Positions 46,912 through 55,417 of a stretch of 55,417 nt of DNA are shown here, piece after piece. Positions within the stretch are counted from its first letter, which is position 1. Each line of letters begins with the position of its first letter. Source of the stretch: Rhodothermaceae bacterium (GTDB lineage Bacteria; Bacteroidota; Rhodothermia; Rhodothermales; JAHQVL01). The translations under genes and the position numbers were made by a program. The DNA is taken from assembly GCA_019634345.1 (NCBI GenBank), contig JAHQVL010000074.1:1-55417 (forward strand). Reading direction: 5' to 3'. A model generated the notes under the pieces. It saw nothing but the letters and a program-made list of their open reading frames with translations, was not told the origin of the DNA and did not search any database.

Positions 46912-47895
46912 GTGAAAACACCAGAAAACAAAATCAAGAAATTACCTGCCGAACTTGATACAGAGTTACAAAACTTGTCTGATTCAGAAGTGCAAGGACT
47001 AAAAGAAGTATGGGATCTCGCTAGTTTTCCTGCTTCGTCTCCTTTTCCTGATCCCTCGAAGTTGGATCAGGTATGGAATGCTGTAGATGAGAAGATAAGC
47101 GAAGGCGTAAGGGAGCCACAGTTTCAGCGTAAGGATGACAGGCCCGCTGTTGGGAAAAGACAGAGTGGTCGTATTATTCCCATGCGCTGGGTTGCTATGG
47201 CAGCTGTCTTGATCATCGGAGCTATAGGGGCAAGGATGTGGCTTGCACCGGTCACTTTGACTGTCCCGTATGGTGAAACGGCTTCTGTTCAGTTGTCTGA
47301 TGGCTCGATGGTGGAGTTGAATAGCGGATCTACGATAAAATATGCTCGATCATTTGGTGAGGAGCGTAGAGTATCTCTTCAAGGAGAAGCTTTTTTTGAT
47401 GTTGAAGAAGAGAGTAGACCCTTTATAGTTGAAACGTTCAACGGTTCAGTACGCGTACTTGGTACAACCTTTAACGTGAAGGCTTGGGACGATGAATCAA
47501 AAACGGTTGTTGCCCTTCAGTCTGGCAGTGTGCAGGTTGCCGGCCTGGTTAATGAAGATAGCTCTAAGCGTCTTAACCCGGGGCAAACAGCAAGAATTCA
47601 GAACGAAGAAATTTTGCTCAGCCCAACAGAGGAGGGATTGGTGCCTGCCTCTTTAGCCTGGCGCTCTGGAGACTTTTCCTATTCTGAAGAAGAATTAAGT
47701 GCTGTTCTCCATGACATAGAACGTCGTTTTGACACCGTCATTGCAATGTCCTCCGATGCTATGGGTAGCAGAAAGACGAAGTATAGCCGGAAGAATCCTG
47801 GGTCTGCCAGTATTGTTCTTGAAGAGCTCTGTACTTCGTTAGGGCTCGCATTCCGTACAACCAGTGAAGGATTCGAGGTATTTGATCCTCAATAA
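46912..47895 (+). CDS. FecR-family anti-sigma factor
   Basis: This 327-residue inner-membrane regulator begins at a GTG three bases after the sigma stop. A cytoplasmic N-terminal segment of about 90 residues is followed by one membrane helix (W-V-A-M-A-A-V-L-I-I-G-A-I-G-A). Then comes the periplasmic FecR domain: V-P-Y-G-E-T-A-S-V-Q-L-S-D-G-S, V-E-L-N-S-G-S, G-E-A-F-F-D-V and V-L-G-T-T-F-N-V-K-A. The C-terminal 75 residues match DUF4974, which in Bacteroidota meets the receptor's STN domain. It should hold the sigma factor until the receptor signals. The stop lies 15 bases ahead of the receptor ATG. Confidence 0.93.
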   Translation: MKTPENKIKKLPAELDTELQNLSDSEVQGLKEVWDLASFPASSPFPDPSKLDQVWNAVDEKISEGVREPQFQRKDDRPAVGKRQSGRIIPMRWVAMAAVLIIGAIGARMWLAPVTLTVPYGETASVQLSDGSMVELNSGSTIKYARSFGEERRVSLQGEAFFDVEEESRPFIVETFNGSVRVLGTTFNVKAWDDESKTVVALQSGSVQVAGLVNEDSSKRLNPGQTARIQNEEILLSPTEEGLVPASLAWRSGDFSYSEEELSAVLHDIERRFDTVIAMSSDAMGSRKTKYSRKNPGSASIVLEELCTSLGLAFRTTSEGFEVFDPQ

Positions 47896-47910
47896 AAACA
47901 GGAAAGCGTA

Positions 47911-50841
47911 ATGCGGACACCATTGAACTTACTGGATTTCAATGACCGGCTCACTAAAACGAGTCGGTCTTTTCTGCTTTTCTGTTTTCTCTGTATATCG
48001 CTAGTGAACGTAGGGTATTCGCAAGACACTGAAGATTCAAATAAGCGATATACTGTTGATCTGAGGGGCATACCGCTAAGCGATGCCTTCGATAAGGTTG
48101 TTGAGTTATCCTCTATAAATCTTGCATTGGATTTCCAGTTGATAGACGGAAAAGTCTCAACGTGTAGCGCGGTAGATTTGCCCTTAAGGGAGATGTTGGA
48201 GTGCTTGATTGTTGGGACTGGGCTTGAGATCAAAAGACTGCCATCAGGGACGTTCATTGTAACCCAAAAGCTTGATATCGCTGCTGCCGATAATCCAGGA
48301 GAACTAACTGGGCGAGTCGTCGATTTTGAATCTGGGGAGCCGTTAATCAGCGCTCATGTATTACTCGCCCAAGCTAATACAGGTGATATTACAAATACAT
48401 CAGGCCGGTTTTCATTTTCTCGCCTTAATCCAGGGACATATAAAATCGCAGTCACTTATATCGGGTATCAGGACTTTGTAGACACCGTGAGGGTTGAAGC
48501 TGGGGAGAATAAGCAGATTGAGCTTGGGATGAAGGTTGAACCGTTAATTAGTGCGCCAATCATTGTTAACGGACTTGTACCTCGCTTTTCATCTGAGCTA
48601 TTAGAGGCTGATACATTAAGCACAAGCGTCTCTGCCAGCTCGTACTCTGGAGATGTATTGCGCAGTGTTGAAACAGTAATAGGCGTTCATGTGGGAGATG
48701 CTTTCGCAGATGTGCATGTCCAAGGCGGTGGAGCTGGAGAGCATCAATATCGTCTGGATGGAGCTCCGGTATTTGTGCCCATGCATCAAGGAGGTTTGGT
48801 CGGTCCGTTCAGTGCATTTGCTCTCGATAAATTTACGGTCCATAAAGCAGGCTATGGTGTGACGCATGGGAGTTCACTTTCCGGCGTAATTGAAGTAAAT
48901 CATCGCCTGACGCCAATAGTAGGCAACCGATTTGATTTGCAGATTGATCCTTTAAGTGTGAATGCCCTCGCTATGGGCAGTTTAGGTAACCGGGAGCAAG
49001 TAGGAGTGAACTGGATGGTAGCTGGTCGCCAGGGCTTATGGTCTTTGTATAGGCCTCCCGCTTTGTCTGATCATTTGAGCCAATGGAGTTCTCCGGACTA
49101 TTTCTTGCTGAGAGCCTTGTCTCCTGTAAAGGAGGTGAAGCAACATGCCAGGTATCCGGCCTATAGTAGCCGAATTGGTCCAGAGCCGCTTACTTCGGAA
49201 TGGTTGAATGTGATGCCGGCGAATAGTTTTCAGGATGACTTTAACTTCTATGACATCCATTCAGCCCTGCGCATCCATTTAGGATCTACAAAGAGTATAC
49301 ATGCATCGCTTTACAAGGGGGGGAATCGACTCGGCGATGAGGAGGTGTTGCTTGGCCGTAATATAAATAACGGTGAAGGCAGTGGTGGTGTTGAAGACTT
49401 GCTTACTATGGATTCCCAACTTACCTGGAATAACACCATTGCTCAGGTAAAGTATGAGCATATTATCGGCAGGAGAATGTTTGCTGAATGGAGTACCTGG
49501 TATAGCGGTCTTGACTTCACACAGGACATGACACCTGATACGTTTGCTTACTCAATTGAAGTCCCCCCTGAGTATTCGCATATGAATGGCGGTGATTCAG
49601 TACAAGGGACAAGATCGAGATACAATACAGATCTCAAGGCAGACGATCGAAATTCCATCGCAGAGATTGGATTTAAATCAGAGCTTAATTATTCCTTAAA
49701 CAATAAGCACTTCTTTACCTGGGGCCTAGAGAGCGTGCGCTCTGAAAGCGACTTCGTTCTAAACTTGCTTTCGCCATTGCCTGAAGGACGAAGGCCGGCT
49801 TCTGCGTTTGTGTCTTTGCCTTCTTCCCATTGGAGATGGACAGGATATATCGAAGATTCGATTTCATTCAGTGACCAAACAAATGTAAACATCGGTCTTC
49901 GCCTGACAACTTTAGATAGCCAGGGACCCATCTATGCAGAGCCTCGTGTCGCTTTTCGGCACGATGCAAAGAAAAGCATTATCGGGCCTTGGGCATTTCG
50001 GGCCGCGGTTGGTTTGTATCGCCAATACGTGAATCAATTTGACGTAGCGTCGTTGAACCTGAATGCCCTATTCTCAAATGCACGATTTTGGTTGCCAGTT
50101 GATGAGACGGTGAATCCTTCCCGGTCCCTGCATGCCTCAGGAGCCTTTTTGTTCATGCCTGATCCTTCATGGCGTGTTCGCCTGGAAGGGTACTACAAGT
50201 GGCAGCCGCATCTACTTGTGATCGATTATCATCGATCCAGTATAACGGATCGCTTTCAAAGTGCTGTCAGAACCCAAAGTGATTTGTTGATTGGTGCCGA
50301 TGGGTACGGGTATGGGGCTGCGATCTCTTTTGAGAAGAATACGGCATCGGCCAGTGCCTCTGCGAGGTATGAATTTAGCTTTGCAGAGCAGCGAATTCCT
50401 AATCGATTTGATGGAAACTACCTAATGGTACCCTGGAATATCCCTCATCGGATTACTACCTCATTTGATGTTGCACTCAGCGATGACTTTACATTTGTGG
50501 GAAGAGTTGAGAATCAAATAGGTAGAGCGTGGGCCTATAGAGATGCTTATTACAACTTCTTGGAGCCCTCAGACGTGTTTGGTGCATTTGGGGCGTATGA
50601 ATTGTCGGACCCGGAATCTCATCGATTGCCACTAATTACTAAGCTGGATCTGGGTTTTTCGTATACGCGAAGAATCAACAATTCCAGGCTTCAAGTCCGC
50701 TTGGATCTGGCAAACCTGTTAAGCAATTCGAATATCGAAGAGTGGATGTTGATCTATGATGAAAGCTCAGAGGCATTCATGAGAGAAGAACGAACGTTGA
50801 CTCCTTTCTTCCCTTCGCTCACCGTGCGTTTTGGGTGGTAG
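47911..50841 (+). CDS. TonB-dependent receptor with STN and carboxypeptidase-regulatory domains
   Basis: This 976-residue outer-membrane receptor/transducer has a signal peptide (ending G-Y-S-Q) followed by an STN signalling domain (about 47-120: T-V-D-L-R-G-I-P-L-S-D-A-F, then V-S-T-C-S-A-V-D-L-P-L-R-E-M-L). A carboxypeptidase-regulatory-like sandwich follows (about 130-210, G-R-V-V-D-F-E-S-G-E-P-L-I-S-A-H-V). The plug has V-H-V-Q-G-G-G-A-G-E-H-Q-Y-R-L-D-G-A-P-V and Y-G-V-T-H-G-S-S-L-S-G-V-I-E-V, and a barrel of about 650 residues ends V-R-F-G-W. The STN domain should touch FecR and trigger the sigma factor. No SusD-like partner is present, so glycan uptake of the SusCD kind is less likely than siderophore or other ligand uptake. 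Substrate unknown. Confidence 0.92.
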   Translation: MRTPLNLLDFNDRLTKTSRSFLLFCFLCISLVNVGYSQDTEDSNKRYTVDLRGIPLSDAFDKVVELSSINLALDFQLIDGKVSTCSAVDLPLREMLECLIVGTGLEIKRLPSGTFIVTQKLDIAAADNPGELTGRVVDFESGEPLISAHVLLAQANTGDITNTSGRFSFSRLNPGTYKIAVTYIGYQDFVDTVRVEAGENKQIELGMKVEPLISAPIIVNGLVPRFSSELLEADTLSTSVSASSYSGDVLRSVETVIGVHVGDAFADVHVQGGGAGEHQYRLDGAPVFVPMHQGGLVGPFSAFALDKFTVHKAGYGVTHGSSLSGVIEVNHRLTPIVGNRFDLQIDPLSVNALAMGSLGNREQVGVNWMVAGRQGLWSLYRPPALSDHLSQWSSPDYFLLRALSPVKEVKQHARYPAYSSRIGPEPLTSEWLNVMPANSFQDDFNFYDIHSALRIHLGSTKSIHASLYKGGNRLGDEEVLLGRNINNGEGSGGVEDLLTMDSQLTWNNTIAQVKYEHIIGRRMFAEWSTWYSGLDFTQDMTPDTFAYSIEVPPEYSHMNGGDSVQGTRSRYNTDLKADDRNSIAEIGFKSELNYSLNNKHFFTWGLESVRSESDFVLNLLSPLPEGRRPASAFVSLPSSHWRWTGYIEDSISFSDQTNVNIGLRLTTLDSQGPIYAEPRVAFRHDAKKSIIGPWAFRAAVGLYRQYVNQFDVASLNLNALFSNARFWLPVDETVNPSRSLHASGAFLFMPDPSWRVRLEGYYKWQPHLLVIDYHRSSITDRFQSAVRTQSDLLIGADGYGYGAAISFEKNTASASASARYEFSFAEQRIPNRFDGNYLMVPWNIPHRITTSFDVALSDDFTFVGRVENQIGRAWAYRDAYYNFLEPSDVFGAFGAYELSDPESHRLPLITKLDLGFSYTRRINNSRLQVRLDLANLLSNSNIEEWMLIYDESSEAFMREERTLTPFFPSLTVRFGW

Positions 50842-50842
50842 A

Positions 50843-51040
50843 TCAGTCATCTTCCTGCCGGACATCAACAAAAATTGTCTCTTCTTGCTGTACAGATACA
50901 GTAATTATAATAGGCCGGCAGCACACTTCGCAGTCTTCTATATAAGACTGCGAAGGAACGGATGGGTCAATAAGCAACACGATTTGCTCTCCACAATAAG
51001 GACAACCAATCTCATGCTCTTGTATCTGGTGTAAGGTCAT
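50843..51040 (-). CDS. CPXCG-motif cysteine-rich small protein
   Basis: This 65-residue protein has C-P-Y-C-G-E-Q-I near the start and C-E-V-C-C-R-P-I in the middle, two Cys pairs suited to a zinc ribbon. This is the small family annotated as CPXCG-motif cysteine-rich proteins, of unknown function. It is acidic at the C-terminus (V-R-Q-E-D-D). Its stop lies one base beyond the TonB receptor stop on the opposite strand. Its start is eight bases after the choice-of-anchor B gene stop, so it is the second gene of that transcript. Confidence 0.82.
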   Translation of the reverse strand: MTLHQIQEHEIGCPYCGEQIVLLIDPSVPSQSYIEDCEVCCRPIIITVSVQQEETIFVDVRQEDD

Positions 51041-51048
51041 TCAGTATC

Positions 51049-53478
51049 CTAGATATCAACATCCTGTTTCTTAACCAGGAATAACCCTTCACCGCGGCTG
51101 CTTACAGCAATAACGCCGCTTTTGAAGTACGGATAGTTACTCCATGAACCACCAAAGCCGGCTTCGTCACCAGCGTCAGGCGTGGTGTCGAAGTGGCCTA
51201 CTTCGACAGGATTTGTAGGATCAGTGATATCAAGGATTCGCAAGCCTGCCTGGTAGTTGGATTGATACAAGAAGTTATCTCGTACATACAAGTTGTGATC
51301 ACTGGCTTTTGTAGATAGCATGAACTCCTTCGCCAGAATTGGGTCCTCCAATTCCTCGAGGTCCCAAATTAACGTGCGAGTTTGATCTACAAAACCATTT
51401 AATTCATCCAACTCATCATTCATGTAGAAGTATTTCTGGTCCTCTGTAAGCCATCCTTGATGAGTGTAAGCCAGGTTAGGATACGTGGTTCTAGCAATTA
51501 GCTCTGGATTGCTCTTGTCTGTTACATCTACAATGGTAAATGCATTTCCTGAAGACTTAAAGCAGACTTCTTTTCCTGTGTATTTTGAATCCGGTCCACG
51601 GTATATAACACATTGTGCATCATGGGCAAGGCCAGAACTGGCTCCCCCGGGGGTTCTGTAGAAAAAGCATCCAGCGAAAGTTGGGTTTTTGGGATCCTGG
51701 ATATTGATCATGTGGAGCTGGCCGCCACAGGTTTCCCCACCTGCTCGATTTCCAATTGAATAGGCAAACCCTGTTTCTTCGTTAATAACAATGTTATGAG
51801 AGCTGTTCAGCTTATCGTAGACCACCGTAGGCTCAAACGTAACAGGCATGTCTCCAGGAGCAACATCTCTTAATTGAGTCAAGTCGAATACTTGCATTCC
51901 GTGAGCACCCGCTCCATCTGCTACGATAAAAGCATGATCCTTGTATACCTTCACGTCTCGCCATGCACTGCCGGGAGAGCCTTCTGTTTTTAGAATTTCG
52001 CCAACATAAACCGGATTATAAGGATCTCTTATATCAACGAAAGAAAGTCCTTCAGTACGCGCCTGAAGCACATATTCAACATTTGTCTCAGGGTCTGTCC
52101 AGCCCCATATGTCTGTCATTTTGACTCCTCGATCGGCTGATAGATCGCCAATAGACAAAAAGGACAGTAGATCTACTTTCTGGCAATCGAACAAATTGGC
52201 CATCCAATCAGAACATTCTACTTTTTCGCCTTGAACAGAGGACATGAGTGCCACTTCACTTGCTAGAACTGAGGTTGCTGTCCAGGCGCCGTCAATGCGC
52301 TCGTAAACAGTTGCAACACCCTCTTCGAAGTCTGCACGAGGAGATCCGACGACTGCAACCCTGTTTTCAAAAGAAATACCAAAGCCGAAGCCCATTGCTG
52401 TTCTGCTGTCTGACGGGGAGAGGGTGTGCTGTGATGCCCATGCATCTATATCTGAATCGAACTCGAAGAGGTGAGCATTGCCACCACGTCTACCTCCTTC
52501 GATAATTCCCTGATAAGTGGCGTCAATACTGCCACCAAATCCGCGTCGCGAAGAGGACTGGTCCGAGGAGGTGAGCTGGCCTGATAACATCCAGCGATTA
52601 AGTGCTGTATTCAGTTCATAGATGAAAATGATACCGGATCCATTATAGCCAGGAGCCCCGATAAATAACTTATCATAATGGGTGGCCAGTGCGTATCCAA
52701 AAGCACTGCGCTCAGATATCTTTAAGGGAACTGCAAGGGGAGTCTCTTCCCAAGTGGACGTATCTTCGTTTAGCTTGTATGCATATACGGTCCCTTTTTC
52801 ATTCTCAGATCTCCAGGCACCAATAAAGAGGTAATTTCCTGATGCAGCCAGGGACCAACCGTAATCCAACGTGTTGTTTTCTCCCTCTGGTTTCAGAATC
52901 GTTTCCTCGCTCCAGGCCCCATCCTGCTGGTTAAATACATGAACTACACCGCTAGATGATTTTGTAGAGTAAGAGGTAATGGCTATGCGATCTCCAGCTT
53001 TCGTTATTGCTTTGGATCGATAACCTGCATAGTTGTTGGCTCCTCCAAACACGGCATCCGCTTCTAAGGATGTGGGCTCAAGTTTTCCCGTTTCTACCCA
53101 AGATCCCTCTTGATTGCGTTCAAATACATATGCAGCATTTACTCCTGGGGCGCCAACGATTAACATGGAGTCATCTACATAAATGGATCGGCCAAAGTTA
53201 TTCCCCGTAGTTCCATCAGATGCTCTGATAACATGCTCCTCTTTCCAGTTACCCGTTACGTCTTGCTCATAGACATAAACAGCACTTGCCGGTTCTGCGC
53301 CACGGGGCCAGCCCACTGGAGCAGAACTGACGTAGATTGAACCTCCTTCAATGGCGACTGAAGCACCAAACCCCAAGCCGTTTGAGGTCGTAGATTCAGG
53401 ATGTGTTTGGCCAATAACCTGCTGGGAGAAGGCGCAGAAAAACAATAAGCAAAAAAGCTTGAGTAGCCCAGAATTCAT
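51049..53478 (-). CDS. Secreted choice-of-anchor B family protein with FG-GAP-like propeller
   Basis: This 809-residue exported protein has a signal peptide (hydrophobic core L-L-K-L-F-C-L-L-F-F-C-A-F-S ending V-I-G-Q). Residues about 30-410 are repeats of the FG-GAP kind: G-F-G-A-S-V-A-I, F-G-R-S-I-Y-V-D-D-S-M-L-I-V-G-A-P, then several L-F-I-G-A and V-A-V-V-G-S-P blades. Residues about 440-805 are LVIVD-type repeats of the choice-of-anchor B family: R-D-P-Y-N-P-V-Y-V-G, H-N-I-V-I-N-E-E-T-G-F-A-Y and I-T-D-P-T-N-P-V-E-V-G. No C-terminal sorting domain is obvious. The role is unknown; a double propeller could bind proteins or sugars at the surface. Confidence 0.85.
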   Translation of the reverse strand: MNSGLLKLFCLLFFCAFSQQVIGQTHPESTTSNGLGFGASVAIEGGSIYVSSAPVGWPRGAEPASAVYVYEQDVTGNWKEEHVIRASDGTTGNNFGRSIYVDDSMLIVGAPGVNAAYVFERNQEGSWVETGKLEPTSLEADAVFGGANNYAGYRSKAITKAGDRIAITSYSTKSSSGVVHVFNQQDGAWSEETILKPEGENNTLDYGWSLAASGNYLFIGAWRSENEKGTVYAYKLNEDTSTWEETPLAVPLKISERSAFGYALATHYDKLFIGAPGYNGSGIIFIYELNTALNRWMLSGQLTSSDQSSSRRGFGGSIDATYQGIIEGGRRGGNAHLFEFDSDIDAWASQHTLSPSDSRTAMGFGFGISFENRVAVVGSPRADFEEGVATVYERIDGAWTATSVLASEVALMSSVQGEKVECSDWMANLFDCQKVDLLSFLSIGDLSADRGVKMTDIWGWTDPETNVEYVLQARTEGLSFVDIRDPYNPVYVGEILKTEGSPGSAWRDVKVYKDHAFIVADGAGAHGMQVFDLTQLRDVAPGDMPVTFEPTVVYDKLNSSHNIVINEETGFAYSIGNRAGGETCGGQLHMINIQDPKNPTFAGCFFYRTPGGASSGLAHDAQCVIYRGPDSKYTGKEVCFKSSGNAFTIVDVTDKSNPELIARTTYPNLAYTHQGWLTEDQKYFYMNDELDELNGFVDQTRTLIWDLEELEDPILAKEFMLSTKASDHNLYVRDNFLYQSNYQAGLRILDITDPTNPVEVGHFDTTPDAGDEAGFGGSWSNYPYFKSGVIAVSSRGEGLFLVKKQDVDI

Positions 53479-53680
53479 GGCGATAATTTGTTAGTTACAG
53501 ATATACCGTATTTATGAACCCCTAATGTAAAAAAAGGATCTGTTCTTTGCCGTAGTGATTACGCGTTATTGAATGGCAGATTGTATAACAATCAAATCAG
53601 CTGATGTTCTATGTTTTACTGTCCCCAGTAAGGCTCTTTGGGGGTGGTTCATCTAACTAACCTGATATGGGTTTACAATC

Positions 53681-54676
53681 ATGATACGATATATATTCAA
53701 GCCACTGCTGGCAAGCTTTGCGTTAGTTTTTATTCTTGCAGCTTGTGATAGCAATACAACAAATGAAAACATTGATGATCCAGAGTTAGCGCAATTGAGC
53801 GTAGCTATTGGGGATGAGGTTTCCTTAACAAGTGATCAACAAAGAGACTTTGAAGAATCCCTTGCACGTCATGGCGGAAATCGCTTTAACCGAGAACCTG
53901 GCTTTTTATGGACAGTAGCTGCGGATTTGCAAGCATCTTTAACCGATGAGCAAAAGGCAGAGTTGTTTGCTGGCACTGAAGACGCAGAAGATGGATTGTC
54001 TTTCAGAGGTTTATTAGGGTTTCCTGGATCTGGTGGGCGATATGGGTTAGGTGGATTTATGGGTGGTTCTCGCCGCCATGGAATTTCCCCTATGGATTCT
54101 GAATTAAACTTAACTGAGGACCAGGAGACTGCTCTGACTGATATTCATACGCACTATCGCGAGCAGTTTAGAGCTCTTGCCGATGCACTTAATAACGGCG
54201 AGATTGGTCAAGATGAGGTCCTATCCCAATTGCTTACTCTGCGTGACGCAAAGCAAGCCGAAGTGTTGGATGTACTGACTGACGAACAAGAAGCTCTATT
54301 AGAAGAATATCGAGCAGAACGTGAAGCACAATTTGAAGAGTATCGTCAGCAGGTAAACGATGTTCGAAATGATGTTCTCGGGCTCACAGATGAAGAAGCT
54401 GAAGCGATAGATGCTCTTTATGAAGAGCAATTAGCTACTCGAGAAAGCCTTATTGAACAGTTGCAAGCTGGTACTTTAACCGTTACTGACTTCCAGGCTG
54501 AAATCGATGTTCTAGAAACGGCAAGGCAAGAACTTTTGGCTGGGCTTCTCAGCGAGCTCCAGTATGAAATTGTCCAGATTCATGATGCCCTGAGCGTTCG
54601 TTCAGGAAAATTCGGCCATCGCGGCGGCCGAGGTTTTGGACAGGGAAGGGGACAAGGTCACACATTTGGAGGATAA
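53681..54676 (+). CDS. Spy/CpxP-like LTxxQ-motif lipoprotein
   Basis: This 331-residue lipoprotein has a signal ending L-A-A-C. The mature chain carries repeated L-T-x-x-Q motifs: L-T-S-D-Q-Q, L-T-D-E-Q-K, L-T-E-D-Q-E and L-T-D-E-Q-E, plus a variant L-T-D-E-E-A, each leading into a helix. This is the signature of the Spy/CpxP group of periplasmic ATP-independent chaperones and stress sensors, here with about twice the usual length, so perhaps two Spy-like units. A Gly/Arg-rich patch lies near residues 105-130 and another at the C-terminus (G-R-G-F-G-Q-G-R-G-Q-G). The gene is free-standing, bounded by a long inverted repeat downstream. Confidence 0.75.
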   Translation: MIRYIFKPLLASFALVFILAACDSNTTNENIDDPELAQLSVAIGDEVSLTSDQQRDFEESLARHGGNRFNREPGFLWTVAADLQASLTDEQKAELFAGTEDAEDGLSFRGLLGFPGSGGRYGLGGFMGGSRRHGISPMDSELNLTEDQETALTDIHTHYREQFRALADALNNGEIGQDEVLSQLLTLRDAKQAEVLDVLTDEQEALLEEYRAEREAQFEEYRQQVNDVRNDVLGLTDEEAEAIDALYEEQLATRESLIEQLQAGTLTVTDFQAEIDVLETARQELLAGLLSELQYEIVQIHDALSVRSGKFGHRGGRGFGQGRGQGHTFGG

Positions 54677-54687
54677 TATGAGTTGAC

Positions 54688-54752
54688 GTGCTGGATTCAT
54701 CGTACAGAGTAGTGCTATCCCTCATGATTACTATGCACGTTGAATCCAGCAC
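54688..54752. other. 12-bp inverted repeat after the Spy-like gene
   Basis: GTGCTGGATTCA (54688-54699) and TGAATCCAGCAC (54741-54752) are perfect complements with a 41-base loop. No T-run follows. It begins 11 bases after the stop codon and may act as a terminator or mRNA 3'-end stabiliser. It resembles neither an insertion-sequence end nor a known repeat in this window. Confidence 0.6.
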
Positions 54753-54838
54753 CAACTACTCAATGCCACCTCTCGTTATTGACTGAATCGTGGCGATATG
54801 CAACCCACGATAGAATACTATGAATAATGGTGAATTGT

Positions 54839-55417
54839 ATGGTTAAGAATCGATTTATACAGGCAATTCGTGTCGTGGCTATATATGGAGTACTCTGTAT
54901 TGTGGCTCTAGGCATGAATACGGCCACTGCACAGTATTTTGGGCGTAACAAAGTCCAGTATGATAATTTTGAGTTCAAGCAGTTTGAAACTGAACATTTT
55001 ATCTTCTATTTCTACCCAGAATCAGAAGAGGCAGTAAAGGATGCAGCCAGGATGGCAGAGCGATGGTATGAACGACACAGCATGGTTTTTCTTCGTGAGT
55101 TCAATGATAAAAAACCCATCATCCTTTATGCTAATGACGCTGACTTCCACCAGACAAATGTCATCAATGGCAGTCTAGGAGAAGGGACCGGCGGTGTTAC
55201 TGAATCGCTTAAGCAGCGTGTGGTGATGCCCCTAACGGGCGTTTATGCAGATACGGATCACGTTCTGGGCCATGAGCTTATTCACTCTTTTCAGTACGAC
55301 ATTGCATTCGCTGAAAGAGGGGATGAGGAGTATGAGGTACGATTCAATATTGGTCAGCTGCCTCTTTGGTTTATAGAAGGAACTGCCGAGTATCTGTCGG
55401 TAGGGCGCCAGGATGCA
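54839..55417 (+). CDS. Secreted HExxH metallopeptidase, N-terminal part (partial)
   Basis: The first 193 residues run to the window edge without a stop. A signal peptide (A-I-Y-G-V-L-C-I-V-A-L, ending T-A-T-A-Q) is followed by F-G-R-N-K-V-Q-Y-D-N-F-E-F and T-E-H-F-I-F-Y-F-Y-P, then A-E-R-W-Y. The zinc site is H145-E-L-I-H149 with F-I-E180-G-T-A-E184-Y supplying the likely third ligand, as in gluzincin-type peptidases. This matches the peptidase that precedes a TolB/WD40-like propeller in Bacteroidota and Gemmatimonadota secreted proteins. The propeller would lie beyond the window. The start choice rests on the signal peptide. Confidence 0.82.
   Translation, partial: MVKNRFIQAIRVVAIYGVLCIVALGMNTATAQYFGRNKVQYDNFEFKQFETEHFIFYFYPESEEAVKDAARMAERWYERHSMVFLREFNDKKPIILYANDADFHQTNVINGSLGEGTGGVTESLKQRVVMPLTGVYADTDHVLGHELIHSFQYDIAFAERGDEEYEVRFNIGQLPLWFIEGTAEYLSVGRQDA

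Overview
The window reads as chromosomal DNA of a Gram-negative, heterotrophic member of the Bacteroidota/Rhodothermota lineage (Rhodothermia- or Balneolia-like). I base this on a set of families typical of that group: DUF4270 lipoprotein next to a short GT5 glycogen synthase, DUF2851, DUF3467, a DUF4175 coiled-coil membrane protein, a Bacteroidota-type LptD, FecR with a DUF4974-like tail, and TonB receptors with STN/carboxypeptidase-regulatory domains. No rRNA, tRNA, prophage, transposase or CRISPR array was seen. Gene density is high on both strands, and only one gene-free gap exceeds 300 bases.

Layout. 1-2000: end of a PLP decarboxylase, then modB-modA on the minus strand. 2000-5600: adenosine deaminase, SseB-like protein, a 43-bp tandem repeat with dyads, a HAD phosphatase and a methyltransferase. 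5660-7110: an unusual surface protein that joins 18 hexapeptide repeats (D-I-R-x-x-x), a signal sequence/anchor and a TSDGD beta-helix. 7270-9300: small genes, including a tandem Cas2/SinR-like protein. 9445-13652: Lon protease and a hybrid histidine kinase. 13900-20413: cystathionine beta-synthase, DUF3467, cold shock protein, LptF/G permease, sucC, an orphan ABC ATPase, a GNAT and a BON protein.

20691-26189 (minus) is an eno-ftsB-ROK kinase-lptD operon joining glycolysis, division and outer-membrane assembly. 26296-31310 (minus) holds a TPR protein, an outer-membrane barrel, a DUF4270 lipoprotein and a GT5-only glycogen synthase. 31600-37770: DCC protein, giant DUF4175 protein with a coding minisatellite, glgC and a lipoprotein. 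37849-43633: TonB receptor, HDOD protein, ABM protein, DUF2851 and pyrF. 43898-45976: long acyl-CoA dehydrogenase. 46200-50841: ECF sigma, FecR and STN-TonB receptor forming a surface-signalling operon behind a dyad-rich control region. 50843-55417: CPXCG protein, choice-of-anchor B protein, Spy-like lipoprotein and the start of a secreted HExxH metallopeptidase.

The strongest candidate for something undescribed is the 18-fold D-I-R array (5674-5997). Its wobble bases vary freely while the D-I-R residues never change, so selection appears to act on the protein. Secondary candidates are the 43-bp tandem dyad array (about 4021-4167), the duplicated Cas2-like protein (8144-8674) and the palindrome-rich leader of the ECF sigma operon (46040-46219). 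All functional calls come from reading motifs by eye; no database search was run.
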